NCBI GenBank assembly: GCA_041572755.1
Contig: JBFFRY010000006.1
Location: 1 to 64,000, forward strand
Source of the DNA: JBFELU01 sp041572755
Lineage (GTDB): Bacteria; Actinomycetota; Acidimicrobiia; Spongiisociales; UBA11373
Length of the DNA stretch: 64,000 nucleotides
Reading direction: 5' to 3'
The translations under genes and the position numbers were made by a program. How positions within the stretch are numbered: the first letter of the stretch is position 1; each line of letters begins with the position of its first letter. The notes under the pieces were generated by a model. The model saw only the letters and a program-made list of their open reading frames with translations. It did no database searches and had not been told where the DNA came from. This document shows positions 8,338 through 16,587 of the stretch, one piece after another.

Positions 8338-9429
8338 ATGGGTGTGGCGGTCATGGGGGTCGGGATGACCGGAGCGGTCCCGACGTCCGACGGCCTGTCG
8401 TATCGGGAGCTGATCGCCGACGCGGCTCGTATGGCCTACCGGGACGCCGGAGTGGAGGCCGATGAGGTCGACGGCGCCGTCTCGGTCGAGGAGGACTTCG
8501 TCTCCGGCTACTCCATCGCCGACGAGTACGTCCCCGATCAGCTGGGGATGGTTCGCAAGCCGGTCTACACGGTGTGCGGCGACTTCCTGCACGGTTTCGG
8601 GTCGGCGGTGATGCAGATCGAGACCGGCCGTTTCGAGGTGCTGGTCGTCGAGGCCTACAGCAAGGCCAGCAACGTCCTGGAGAAGGACGAGCTCCTCCAC
8701 TTCGCCTTCGATCCCGTCTTCAACCGGCTCGGGGTGAGCCCCCACTATCTGGCCGCACTCGAGATGCAGCGGTATCTCGAGGCCGCCGGCGCCGAACCGA
8801 CGGAAGTGGCCGAGGTGGTGCGGTGGAATCGGGAACGGGCCAAGGACAACCCCACGGCCCCCTACGGCGCGTCGCTGGAGGTCTCGGATGTGCTCGACGG
8901 CCGACCGGTGGCGGCGCCGCTCACCGACCTGATGTTCCCCCGGCATGCCGATGCGGCGATCTGCGTGGTCGTCGGCTCGGAGCGGGCGGCGCGTGGTGCC
9001 TCCAGGCCCGTCCCGGTCCTGGGGACGGGGTGGGGGTCGGCGGGTTCGATCTTGGAGCGGCGCGACCTGGCTCGCTCCGAGGGCACGCTGATCGCCCTGG
9101 CGACTGCTGCCGACGAGGCCGGCGTCGCCGATCCGGCTGACCTCGACGTCGTGTACCTGTCCGACCTCTACGCCCACCGCCAGCTCATGCACATGGATGC
9201 GCTCGGAGTGGACGACTTCGAGACCATCAATCCGGACGGGGGTGCGCTCGGGGGCGGCGACCTCCTCGAGGCCACCAGCGGAGCGCGGCTCGTGGACGCG
9301 GTGCGGCAGCTCAGGGGCGAGGCCGGCGCCCATCAGGTCGATGGGGCGGCCTCGGCGCTCGTTCACGGATGGCGGGGTTTGCCCACCGACTCCTGTGCGG
9401 TGGCCATCCTCGGAACGGAAGGGAGGTAG
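8338..9429 (+). CDS. Thiolase-like protein lacking canonical catalytic residues
   Basis: A 363-residue member of the thiolase superfamily, resembling the lipid-transfer/SCP-x branch used in acyl-CoA and steroid side-chain catabolism. The N-terminal GVGMTG motif and the general fold order are recognisable. The nucleophile region reads TVCGDFLHG, with C80 one position off where I would align the usual cysteine. The usual GHPxGATG histidine motif is replaced by GGGDLLEATSG. It may therefore be a non-thiolytic partner, for example in an aldolase-like or regulatory complex. The gene has a good ribosome binding site (gaaaggag) and a TAGGCT -10-like hexamer at 8303-8308. Its stop lies two bases before the next gene, a thiolase-DUF35 fusion, so the two products probably work together. 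Confidence 0.8.
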   Translation: MGVAVMGVGMTGAVPTSDGLSYRELIADAARMAYRDAGVEADEVDGAVSVEEDFVSGYSIADEYVPDQLGMVRKPVYTVCGDFLHGFGSAVMQIETGRFEVLVVEAYSKASNVLEKDELLHFAFDPVFNRLGVSPHYLAALEMQRYLEAAGAEPTEVAEVVRWNRERAKDNPTAPYGASLEVSDVLDGRPVAAPLTDLMFPRHADAAICVVVGSERAARGASRPVPVLGTGWGSAGSILERRDLARSEGTLIALATAADEAGVADPADLDVVYLSDLYAHRQLMHMDALGVDDFETINPDGGALGGGDLLEATSGARLVDAVRQLRGEAGAHQVDGAASALVHGWRGLPTDSCAVAILGTEGR

Positions 9430-9431
9430 CC

Positions 9432-11618
9432 ATGGGCCGTGTTGCCGTAGTCGGCGCCGGCATGACTCGCTTCGTGCGGCGTGCCGAGGAGAGCCCCGGT
9501 GAGCTGGCGGCCCTGGCGGTCGAGATGGCGCTCGCCGACGCCGGGATGACGATCGACGACATCGATGCCGTGTGTCTGGGAACCGCGCCCGATGCCTTCG
9601 ACGGGGTGCACATGAACGGTGAGCACCTCATCGCCGGCGCCGGGGGAACCGGCAAGCCCTACTCCCGCCACTTCGTGGGCGGGGGTACCGGCGTGTTCAG
9701 TCCCATCCACGGCTGGATGCACGTCGCTTCCGGCAAGTTCCGGACCTGCCTGGTCGTCACCGAAGAGAAGATGTCACCGCCCGTGCCGCATCCGGCCGGG
9801 GCGTTTCTGACGATCTTCGACCACACCACCGAACAGCCCCTGGAACTGACCCTCATCCACATCTTTGCGCTCGAGATGGCCCGGTTCATGCACACCTACG
9901 GCTACACCGAGGAGGAGATCGCCCAGATCTCGGTGAACCACAAGCGCAACGCCCTGGACCATCCGGCGGCTCAGCTCGGTGAGGAGATCACCGTCGCCGA
10001 CGTCATGAACTCCAAGCTCCTGTCGTGGCCGGTCAAGCGCTACGACATCAGCCCGACCAGCGATGGGGCGGCCGCCATCGTCCTCGCCACCGAGGATGTG
10101 GCGCGCGCCCGCGGCATGACCCCGGCGTACATCGACGGCGTCGGCTTCCGTCTCGACACCGCCTACTGGTGTACTCGGGATCTGGCGTTCCCGGATTACG
10201 TGGCGATGGCCGCTCGAGACGCCTACCAGATGGCCGGGATCACCCGTCCGGAGCGGGAGATCGACGTGTGGGAGCCCTACGATCCCTTCGACTACAAGGC
10301 GCTGCACCACATGAACGGCCTGCTCCTGGATCGGTCGGGTGCCACCGTGAAGCGGCTCTTTTCCGAAGGCGCGTTCGTTCGTGAGGGATCCCACCCGATG
10401 TGCCCCTCCGGGGGAGCGCTCGGTGTGGGGAACCCCATCGCCGCCACCGGCCTGATGAAGATCGCCGAGTTGTATTTCCAGCTCACCGGGCAGGCCGGTG
10501 CCCGGCAGGTGCCGATCGAGGCCCGCCGGGGGATAGCCCAGGCATGGGGCGATCTCATGCAGGTCGGCACCGTCGTCGTGATGAGCGGCGACGGGTCACC
10601 GGCGCGTTCGTCGGGGTGGAGCGAAGTCACCGCCGACGATCTCCCGGCGACGGCCATCAAGAGCGTCGACGAGGTGCCGCACATCCGCTACGAACCGGAT
10701 CTGCCGTACTCGTGGGACAACGGCCTCGCCCTCACCACCTATCTCGACGGTCTGGCGAGCGGCAGAGTCCGCGGTTCGTATTGCCCGGGCTGCGACCGGA
10801 TGATGATTCCGGCCCGATCGTTCTGCGAGCTCTGCAATCTCCGATCGGTGGATCGGTACTTCGATCTTCCCGATACCGGAGTCGTCCAGACGTACACGAT
10901 CAGCCACGTGGACTGGGCGTCGGCGCCGTTGCCCGATGGGCGGGTCGACGTCTTCGCGGTGATCGCCATCGACGGGGCCGGGGAGCACATGGGCCTGGTC
11001 CACAAGTTGGGCGAGGTCGACCCGGGCGACGTCGAGATCGGGATGCGCGTCCAGGCGGTGTGGAAGGAACCCGCCGAACGGGAAGGCTCGATCACGGACA
11101 TCCGCTACTTCCGACCGGTGGCGCCCGACGCCACGATCGAGGCGGAGATCGTTGCGGTCAAGCCGGTGGAGCTGACCTCGGTGAGCGCCGGCTCGTTCCC
11201 GGGCAGGATTCCTCTCGATTATGCCTACACCGCGGGGATCGGAGGCAGGCGCTTCTACGAGGACCTGGCGGCGGGCAAGGTGAGCACCACTGAGTGCCCG
11301 GGCTGCGGCCTCAAGCTGTTGCCCCCATCCGGGTTCTGCGAGCTGTGCCTGCGGACGCTTGATGTCGACGCCGCGGCAGTTGCCGTGGACCCCGACACGG
11401 GGGTGGTGGCGGCGGCGACCCTGGTGTTCGAGGATCGGAAGGGCCGGTTGCTGCCCGAACCGGTGTGGGTGGTGCAGGTGACGTTCCCCGGGGCCTCCGG
11501 GTCCCTGTTCGGGGGCCTCGATGCGGATCCGGGGGTCGCCGTGGCCCCGGGGGCCCCGGTGCGTCCGGTGGCCACCGCCGAGGTCGGTCCGGAGCACGTG
11601 CGCTTCGAGCTGCGCTGA
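9432..11618 (+). CDS. Thiolase fused to two DUF35 zinc-ribbon/OB-fold domains
   Basis: A 728-residue three-part protein. Residues 1-390 are thiolase-like: VGAGMTRF near the N-terminus, SPTSDGAAAIVLA at 207-219 and CPSGGALGVGNPIAATG at 324-340. The usual nucleophilic cysteine region reads VGGGTGVFSP (82-91) without a cysteine, and the usual GHP is GNP. Two DUF35 units follow, each a zinc ribbon plus predicted OB fold: C451, C454, C465, C468 and C622, C625, C636, C639. In known systems DUF35 proteins bind thiolase-like partners as separate chains, for example ChsH2 with Ltp2 in steroid catabolism and archaeal acetoacetyl-CoA thiolase with HMG-CoA synthase. Here both units are fused in one chain. 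The start ATG at 9432 follows gggaggt. Substrate is unknown; an acyl-CoA carbon-carbon bond reaction is inferred. Confidence 0.85.
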   Translation: MGRVAVVGAGMTRFVRRAEESPGELAALAVEMALADAGMTIDDIDAVCLGTAPDAFDGVHMNGEHLIAGAGGTGKPYSRHFVGGGTGVFSPIHGWMHVASGKFRTCLVVTEEKMSPPVPHPAGAFLTIFDHTTEQPLELTLIHIFALEMARFMHTYGYTEEEIAQISVNHKRNALDHPAAQLGEEITVADVMNSKLLSWPVKRYDISPTSDGAAAIVLATEDVARARGMTPAYIDGVGFRLDTAYWCTRDLAFPDYVAMAARDAYQMAGITRPEREIDVWEPYDPFDYKALHHMNGLLLDRSGATVKRLFSEGAFVREGSHPMCPSGGALGVGNPIAATGLMKIAELYFQLTGQAGARQVPIEARRGIAQAWGDLMQVGTVVVMSGDGSPARSSGWSEVTADDLPATAIKSVDEVPHIRYEPDLPYSWDNGLALTTYLDGLASGRVRGSYCPGCDRMMIPARSFCELCNLRSVDRYFDLPDTGVVQTYTISHVDWASAPLPDGRVDVFAVIAIDGAGEHMGLVHKLGEVDPGDVEIGMRVQAVWKEPAEREGSITDIRYFRPVAPDATIEAEIVAVKPVELTSVSAGSFPGRIPLDYAYTAGIGGRRFYEDLAAGKVSTTECPGCGLKLLPPSGFCELCLRTLDVDAAAVAVDPDTGVVAAATLVFEDRKGRLLPEPVWVVQVTFPGASGSLFGGLDADPGVAVAPGAPVRPVATAEVGPEHVRFELR

Positions 11619-11621
11619 TCG

Positions 11622-12611
11622 GTGCGCCACTACGACGAGCTGACGACGCTCGGGCGGGCCCGGCGTCTCCGGGTTCTCGCCGAACGCGCCCTCGAGGAGT
11701 ACGACCTGGTCCCGACCGGTCTGAGGCTCCTCACCAACGACACCAACGGCATCTTCCGGGTCGACACGGCCGGCGGGGAGCGCTACGTGATCCGGGTGGG
11801 GCTGGCCGGCCACATCGGCCACTCGTCGGACGAGGTCAGGGCCGAAACGGAGTGGCTGGCGGCGCTCGCCGCCGAGACCGACCTGTTGGTGCCCCGGCCC
11901 CTTCCGACCCGAAGCGGTGAGCCCATGGCGGTCGCCGCCGCACCGGGGGTCCCGGAGCCGCGCAACTGCGTGGTCTTCACCTGGCTCGACGGTCGGTTGT
12001 TGGCGGACCGTCTCACGAGGGGCAACGTTGCGGCACTGGGGAGGTACGTGGCCGAGCTCCATCGTCACGGAGCGGCCTATGTCCCCACCGCCGGTCCCGG
12101 TGCGCCCCGTTACGACCGGGTGTTCCCGTTCGACGAGCCGGTGGTGCTCTTCGAGGACCGGGTGGCACCGCCCGGCCTGCGGGCGATGTTCGAGGAGGCC
12201 GCCGAGCGGGTGGAGTCACTGCTCGGGCGTGTGGGGACGACACCGGCCCGACTGCTGCACGGCGACCTCCACTCTTGGAACGTCAAGGTCTTCCGGGGCC
12301 GGATCGCCGTGTTCGACTTCGAGGACCTGATGTGGGGGTGGCCGGTGCAGGACCTGGCGACCACCCTCTACTACTTCCACGGCATGCCCGAGTACCAGGC
12401 CCTCAGGGGTGCGCTGGCCGACGGCTACCGGGAGGGCGGGGGAGTCTGGCCGGACGACGAAGACATCGACACCTTCATGGCCGGGAGGTCACTCGTGCTG
12501 GCGAACGATGTCCTGCTCACCCCCGAGTGGAGCGAGGAGATCGCCCCCTTCTTCGCCCGTTCCGAGCGTCGCCTCGAGGCGCTGTTGCACGGGGGTTCGT
12601 TCGCGCTCTGA
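11622..12611 (+). CDS. APH-family phosphotransferase (putative small-molecule kinase)
   Basis: A 329-residue kinase-fold protein of the aminoglycoside phosphotransferase/choline kinase family. The catalytic loop HGDLHSWN occupies residues 213-220, with the catalytic base D215 and N220, and the metal-binding DFED is at 232-235. The GTG start lies three bases after the thiolase-DUF35 stop, so it belongs to the same operon. Antibiotic resistance is not implied. APH domains are also linked to acyl-CoA metabolism, as in ACAD10/11-type systems that phosphorylate 4-hydroxyacyl-CoA, and that context fits better here. The actual substrate cannot be told from sequence. Confidence 0.83.
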   Translation: MRHYDELTTLGRARRLRVLAERALEEYDLVPTGLRLLTNDTNGIFRVDTAGGERYVIRVGLAGHIGHSSDEVRAETEWLAALAAETDLLVPRPLPTRSGEPMAVAAAPGVPEPRNCVVFTWLDGRLLADRLTRGNVAALGRYVAELHRHGAAYVPTAGPGAPRYDRVFPFDEPVVLFEDRVAPPGLRAMFEEAAERVESLLGRVGTTPARLLHGDLHSWNVKVFRGRIAVFDFEDLMWGWPVQDLATTLYYFHGMPEYQALRGALADGYREGGGVWPDDEDIDTFMAGRSLVLANDVLLTPEWSEEIAPFFARSERRLEALLHGGSFAL

Positions 12612-12624
12612 GCGGGCGGCGGCC

Positions 12625-12900
12625 TCAGCAGGTCGGAGGGCCCGGTTCATCGGGGGAGTCCTCGAACCCGCCGCGACCTTCCTCCATCTCGCGCCACTCG
12701 GCGAGCGACCTGACGGCGAGGACCACGACGGTTCCGACACCGAGGAAGGCGACGAGTGCGCTGAGGAATCCGATGCCGGCTGCCGCGCCGAGACATGACT
12801 CGGGGGCACACGACACCCTGGTCACCTGGAAGCCCACCACCGCGCCGGCGATCGTGGCGCCCAGCACGGGGATGGCGACCCAGGGGTTGGGGGACCTCAC
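12625..12900 (-). CDS. Small two-segment membrane protein, unknown
   Basis: A 91-residue protein with two hydrophobic segments (about residues 8-28 and 42-63) and an acidic, proline-containing C-terminus. I do not recognise a family. The GTG start at 12900 overlaps the TGA stop of the upstream membrane protein gene (GTGA), which suggests translational coupling, so the two products may act together. It lies convergent with the APH gene, 13 bases away. Confidence 0.6.
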   Translation of the reverse strand: MRSPNPWVAIPVLGATIAGAVVGFQVTRVSCAPESCLGAAAGIGFLSALVAFLGVGTVVVLAVRSLAEWREMEEGRGGFEDSPDEPGPPTC

Positions 12901-13655
12901 GGACGCTCACCGCGGGGAAGACCGGCTTCGTCGTACCCGGCGCTGCGCAGGACGTCGGCCGGAGCCAATTCCGGGGGGATGGGGAAGCGGCTCGCCTCGA
13001 TGGGGCCGGGCAGGCCGAAGCTCCAGGCGAGGGCCGCCGGCACCGCACAGGTCGCGGCGGTCAGGAGACCCGATGGGAGCGGGTCGACGAGGAGGGCGGC
13101 GGTCCCGGCAGCCGGCAAGAGAAGCCGAAGGATCCACAAGCCGAGGCCGCGGCCCGCCGCCAGCGTCCATGCACCTCCCGCCGCGGTTGCGATCGACGCC
13201 CACGCGGCGGGGTCGAGCCCCCCCGGATTGGCCAGGGCCACTGCAGTGGGTGCGGCGAGGGCCGTCACGATGGCGGCCGTGGCACGGGGGGCCGGTCCGG
13301 CGGCGGAAGGCCGGATCCGCATTCGGGGGGCGAGCCATGGTCCGGCCAATCCGGCACCGGCCGCAGCAGAGGCGATGATGCCCGCCACCACGCCGCCGTC
13401 GAGGGGGGTGGCGGTTGCCAGGCCGAGCATGACGGCCACCGAGCCGGCCGCCAGGCGACGCGACCATTCGCCTCGAGTGATGAGGAGGCCGGCGACGGCA
13501 ATGAGCGACAGCACGCCGAGGGAGAGTGCCACAACCGCCGCCGCGTCGGCGGAGAGCGGTTCGGGATCGACGGCGAGGTGGATGCCCCACAGCAGGGCGG
13601 CGGTCACCACCAGGGCGGCGATCAGGAACGGAGGGATTCGGGACACGGCGCTCAT
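12897..13655 (-). CDS. Polytopic membrane protein, unknown
   Basis: A 252-residue hydrophobic protein rich in alanine, glycine, leucine and valine, with about seven predicted membrane segments and a polar C-terminal tail of about 30 residues. No signature motif is visible. The ATG at 13655 is the first start after the divergent Nudix gene; the intergenic gap is only 32 bases, so the two genes must have overlapping promoter regions. It is translationally coupled to the next small membrane protein. No function is proposed. Confidence 0.65.
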   Translation of the reverse strand: MSAVSRIPPFLIAALVVTAALLWGIHLAVDPEPLSADAAAVVALSLGVLSLIAVAGLLITRGEWSRRLAAGSVAVMLGLATATPLDGGVVAGIIASAAAGAGLAGPWLAPRMRIRPSAAGPAPRATAAIVTALAAPTAVALANPGGLDPAAWASIATAAGGAWTLAAGRGLGLWILRLLLPAAGTAALLVDPLPSGLLTAATCAVPAALAWSFGLPGPIEASRFPIPPELAPADVLRSAGYDEAGLPRGERP

Positions 13656-13673
13656 TATGGGCTTGTGATCCGA

Positions 13674-13679
13674 TAACGT
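13674..13679 (+). promoter_or_regulatory. -10-like hexamer TAACGT before the Nudix gene
   Basis: TAACGT ends 8 bases before the ATG at 13688, giving a leaderless or nearly leaderless arrangement. No Shine-Dalgarno sequence is visible. Confidence 0.45.
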
Positions 13680-13687
13680 CGGCCCTC

Positions 13688-14200
13688 ATGGAGTGGCCGG
13701 GCGAATTCACATTCTGTCCTCACTGCGCGGTGGGACTGGAGCGACGGGAGATGGGGAATCGGCCCCGCATGGTGTGTCCCCAGTGCGACTTCGTGCACTG
13801 GCGGAACCCGGGGGTCGGCGCCGCGGTGCTGATTCGGGATGACCGGGGCGGGGTGCTGCTGGTGCGCAGGGCTCCGGGGGCGACCCGGCCGGGCTTGTGG
13901 TCGATTCCCGCCGGGTTCGTCGACTACGGGGAGGAGATCCGTTCGGCGGCGGCCCGCGAGCTCCGGGAGGAGACCGGGCTGATCGCCGAGGTGGGAGAGG
14001 TGGTCCACGTGGCCTCGAATTTCCACGATCCGGCCAAGCTCACCGTGGGCATCTGGTTCGAGGGGACGGTGGTGGGCGGTGTTCTCGAGGCCGGTGACGA
14101 CGCCGACGACGTCGGGTTCTTCGCTCTCGACGCTCTGCCAGAACTCGCCTTCGAGACGGACGTGACGCTGCTGCGGCGGTTGGGTGCCGACCTCCCGTGA
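13688..14200 (+). CDS. Nudix hydrolase with N-terminal zinc ribbon
   Basis: A 170-residue pyrophosphohydrolase. A zinc ribbon (C10, C13, C30, C33) is followed by a Nudix domain. The Nudix box runs from G76 to L98 with the expected spacing: G76, E82, R90, E91, E94, E95 and G97. The E residues bind the metal and catalyse attack on the substrate's diphosphate. This zinc-ribbon layout resembles NudC/NADH pyrophosphatase-like and short ADP-ribose type hydrolases, but the protein lacks the long N-terminal domain of NudC, so the substrate is not assigned. The ATG at 13688 is preceded closely by a TAACGT hexamer and no ribosome binding site. Confidence 0.88.
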   Translation: MEWPGEFTFCPHCAVGLERREMGNRPRMVCPQCDFVHWRNPGVGAAVLIRDDRGGVLLVRRAPGATRPGLWSIPAGFVDYGEEIRSAAARELREETGLIAEVGEVVHVASNFHDPAKLTVGIWFEGTVVGGVLEAGDDADDVGFFALDALPELAFETDVTLLRRLGADLP

Positions 14201-14207
14201 GGGGTCG

Positions 14208-14615
14208 CTAACGCTCCGGCTGGGAGTCGATCAGGCCGGGAATCCGCACGTTCCCCCGGAGCGTTCCAAACCGGTGCACGGCCGGCTCGAGGGTGCTGAA
14301 GTCGAACTCCCACGACTCGCCGGGAGCGATTGGGGGGCTCTCGAAGACCCCCGCCTTCTGTGAGGAGATCACATACTCGACATCGTCCTGGTTCTCCCAC
14401 CGCACGATCCAGGTCGTCTCGAGGTCGATGTTGAGGATCGAAGGGGCGAATGCTCCGTTCTGGATGACGATCACCGTGACGCCTTCGGGCGGCGGTTCGG
14501 TGGTGGTGGTGGTGGACGGGCGCGTGTTGCGTTCGAGCGCCTCGGGCGAGGGCCCGCTGCCGCACGCAGTGATGATCACGAGGAGCACGACGATGGTGCC
14601 CGTCACACGAAGCAC
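14208..14615 (-). CDS. Lipoprotein with cupredoxin-like domain
   Basis: A 135-residue secreted lipoprotein. The N-terminus is a lipoprotein signal with lipobox ITAC, so the mature protein would start at C18. A low-complexity serine/threonine/proline linker follows, then a beta-rich domain resembling a cupredoxin fold (segments NGAFAPSILNI and ENQDDVEYVISS). The usual copper ligands (His, Cys, His, Met) are not evident, so copper binding is doubtful. The GTG start has a GGGAGGAAA ribosome binding site and a TAGAAT -10-like hexamer at 14639-14644 that overlaps the stop of the upstream phosphatase gene. Confidence 0.7.
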   Translation of the reverse strand: MLRVTGTIVVLLVIITACGSGPSPEALERNTRPSTTTTTEPPPEGVTVIVIQNGAFAPSILNIDLETTWIVRWENQDDVEYVISSQKAGVFESPPIAPGESWEFDFSTLEPAVHRFGTLRGNVRIPGLIDSQPER

Positions 14616-14641
14616 GTTTCCTCCCGGGTGGTCCGGGGATT

Positions 14642-15283
14642 CTAGGCCGGTGGGTCCGGGGGAATGGGGGGAAAGACAGTGGCCGGCAGGTTCGATGACC
14701 AGGCGGAGACCTCACGCCACGGGTTGCCGGGGGTGAGGGTGATGGCAGAGGCGTGATGGGGCTTGTCTCGCTGCAGGCCGGCAAGGGGTCGGTCCGTGAG
14801 AGCGAGGCGGGCGGCCTGGATCGGATCCTGGTGGGAGACGACGACGACCTCGGCGGCGGGGTGGCGGTCGATCAGGCTCTCGAGCACGTCGATCATCCGC
14901 GCCGCGACCTCGTCGAGAGTCTCGGGAGAGAAGGGCAGGCTGTGGGGATGGTCGAGGTAGGCGGCCAGCTCGCCGGGGAAGGCCCGGTCGAGGTCCTCCC
15001 ATCGGACGCCGGCCCACCGTTTGCCCAGACGCCACTCGGTGAGCCGATCATCGATCTCCGGCTGCAGTTCCAGGGCCGCTCCCACGACGGCCGCGGTCTC
15101 GACGGCGCGGGTCAGCGGCGAGGTGACGATGGCGGCGATGGGCCTTGAGGAGAGGTGGTTCGCCACCGCCCGCGCCTGGGCGCGACCTGCCGACCCGAGG
15201 CCGAAGCCGGGCAGATCGGCGTAGACGACGTGGCCCGGATTGTCGACCTCGCCGTGACGAACGAGATGCACACTCGACGACAC
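14642..15283 (-). CDS. Histidine phosphatase family protein (phosphoglycerate mutase-like)
   Basis: A 213-residue member of the histidine phosphatase superfamily. The phosphate-accepting H10 lies in LVRHGEVDNPG and a second active-site histidine is visible in VVVSHQDP. These enzymes dephosphorylate small metabolites or transfer phosphate between positions; the substrate cannot be told. The GTG start at 15283 is chosen because the RHG motif then sits at the usual position. A TACACT -10-like hexamer ends 8 bases before the start, so it may be leaderless. It is divergent from dinB. Confidence 0.85.
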   Translation of the reverse strand: MSSSVHLVRHGEVDNPGHVVYADLPGFGLGSAGRAQARAVANHLSSRPIAAIVTSPLTRAVETAAVVGAALELQPEIDDRLTEWRLGKRWAGVRWEDLDRAFPGELAAYLDHPHSLPFSPETLDEVAARMIDVLESLIDRHPAAEVVVVSHQDPIQAARLALTDRPLAGLQRDKPHHASAITLTPGNPWREVSAWSSNLPATVFPPIPPDPPA

Positions 15284-15291
15284 GGCGGGGG

Positions 15292-15297
15292 AGTGTA
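15292..15297 (-). promoter_or_regulatory. -10-like hexamer TACACT before the histidine phosphatase gene
   Basis: On the minus strand TACACT ends 8 bases before the GTG at 15283. It forms a divergent pair with the dinB hexamer only 8 bases away. Confidence 0.45.
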
Positions 15298-15304
15298 GGT
15301 GGGG

Positions 15305-15310
15305 TACGGT
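15305..15310 (+). promoter_or_regulatory. -10-like hexamer TACGGT before dinB
   Basis: TACGGT ends 6 bases before the ATG at 15317, which suggests a leaderless transcript. No SOS-type operator palindrome was recognised in the short divergent gap. Confidence 0.4.
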
Positions 15311-15316
15311 GGCGAC

Positions 15317-16510
15317 ATGACTCGCTTCGCCGAGACGATCGCCCACGTGGACATGGATGCGTTCTTCGTCGAGGTGGAGCGCCTCCGCGATCCGAGTCTG
15401 GTGGGGCAACCGGTGGTGGTCGGCGGGATGGGTGCCCGCGGAGTGGTGGCTTCGGCGAGCTACGAAGCCCGTGACTACGGCATCCGCTCGGCGATGCCGG
15501 CGGCACAAGCGAGGCGTCTTTGCCCCCGCGCCCGGTTCCTGCCCCCCGATCACGCCCGCTACCGGGCCGCCTCGGCCCGAGTCTTCGAGGTGCTCGACGG
15601 GTTCACGCCCCTGGTCGAGGGGCTCTCCGTCGATGAGGCATTCCTGGACATCGGGGGGGTTCCCGATCCCGGGCCGGAGGAGGCGGCGGAGCGCTTGCGG
15701 CGAGAGGTTCGAGAGGCGACGTCCCTCCCGGCTTCGGTGGGCGTCGCCACCAGCAAGCTCCTCGCCAAGCTGGCGAGCGAGGACGCCAAGCCGGACGGCG
15801 TGATGGTGGTGCCGGCCGGTGGGGAGCTCGGGTACCTGCACCCCAAGGAGGTGCGAGCGCTGTGGGGAGTCGGCGAGGCGACCCATGCCCGTCTCGAGGA
15901 GCTGGGCATCAGCACGATCGGGGACCTCGCGGCGTATCCGGCTGCAACTCTGGAGGCGAGGGTCGGGTCGGCCCTTGGATCACACCTAGCCCGCCTGGCG
16001 CGGGGCGAGGACGATCGACCCGTGGAACCCGGCGGGGGGGCCCGGTCGATCTCCGTGGAGCAGACCTACGAGCAGGACCTGGTGGGCGCCGACACCGTGG
16101 GGCGCGAGCTGTTGCGGCATGCCGAGAGGCTGAGCATCCGGCTGCGGCGGGCCGGGTATGGGGCGCGGACCGTGACGGTGAAGGTGCGGTTCGACGATTT
16201 CACCACGATCACGCGGAGCCACACTTCCCCCGTTCCGATCGATACCAGCCACGATCTGGCCCGGGCTGCCCGGGATCTGTTGCTGCGGGCAGAGATCGGG
16301 CGCCGTCCCGTTCGCCTGCTCGGCCTCGGCGGCGGCATGCTCGAGGAATCGTCGACACCGCGGCAACTGCCTCTCGAGGGGCGTCCCTGGGAGGAAGTCG
16401 AGTCGGCGATGGACCGGATTCGGGAGCGCTTCGGAGACGAGGCGGTGCGCCGGGCTCGATTGATGTGGGGACGATCGGGGGAGGCTCCCGGATCCGGATC
16501 ATCTGGGTGA
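15317..16510 (+). CDS. dinB: DNA polymerase IV (Y-family translesion polymerase)
   Basis: A 397-residue error-prone polymerase that copies past damaged DNA bases. The palm metal ligands are visible as D12 in HVDMDAFF and D106-E107 in LSVDEAF. Helix-hairpin-helix and little-finger regions follow in the normal order (LWGVGEATHARL near 180, then the C-terminal domain). ATG at 15317 is preferred over an in-frame upstream start because it puts HVDMDAFF at the usual place. The DUF3040 gene follows after 77 bases. No obvious LexA box is seen. Confidence 0.93.
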   Translation: MTRFAETIAHVDMDAFFVEVERLRDPSLVGQPVVVGGMGARGVVASASYEARDYGIRSAMPAAQARRLCPRARFLPPDHARYRAASARVFEVLDGFTPLVEGLSVDEAFLDIGGVPDPGPEEAAERLRREVREATSLPASVGVATSKLLAKLASEDAKPDGVMVVPAGGELGYLHPKEVRALWGVGEATHARLEELGISTIGDLAAYPAATLEARVGSALGSHLARLARGEDDRPVEPGGGARSISVEQTYEQDLVGADTVGRELLRHAERLSIRLRRAGYGARTVTVKVRFDDFTTITRSHTSPVPIDTSHDLARAARDLLLRAEIGRRPVRLLGLGGGMLEESSTPRQLPLEGRPWEEVESAMDRIRERFGDEAVRRARLMWGRSGEAPGSGSSG

Positions 16511-16553
16511 AAATGGCAGAATCGCGTCGAGTTCTGTTGGGGAGGCCCGGCGG

Positions 16554-16559
16554 TATACT
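16554..16559 (+). promoter_or_regulatory. -10-like hexamer TATACT before the DUF3040 gene
   Basis: TATACT lies 28 bases before the ATG at 16588, in the gap after dinB. It is close to the consensus TATAAT; a matching -35 is not clear. Confidence 0.45.
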
Positions 16560-16587
16560 CGGCGCACACGGCCGGCGGAGCGGGTTC

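Noticed and set aside
11622..12611. Aminoglycoside resistance gene
   Set aside because: The APH fold alone does not show antibiotic activity, and the operon context points to acyl-CoA metabolism.
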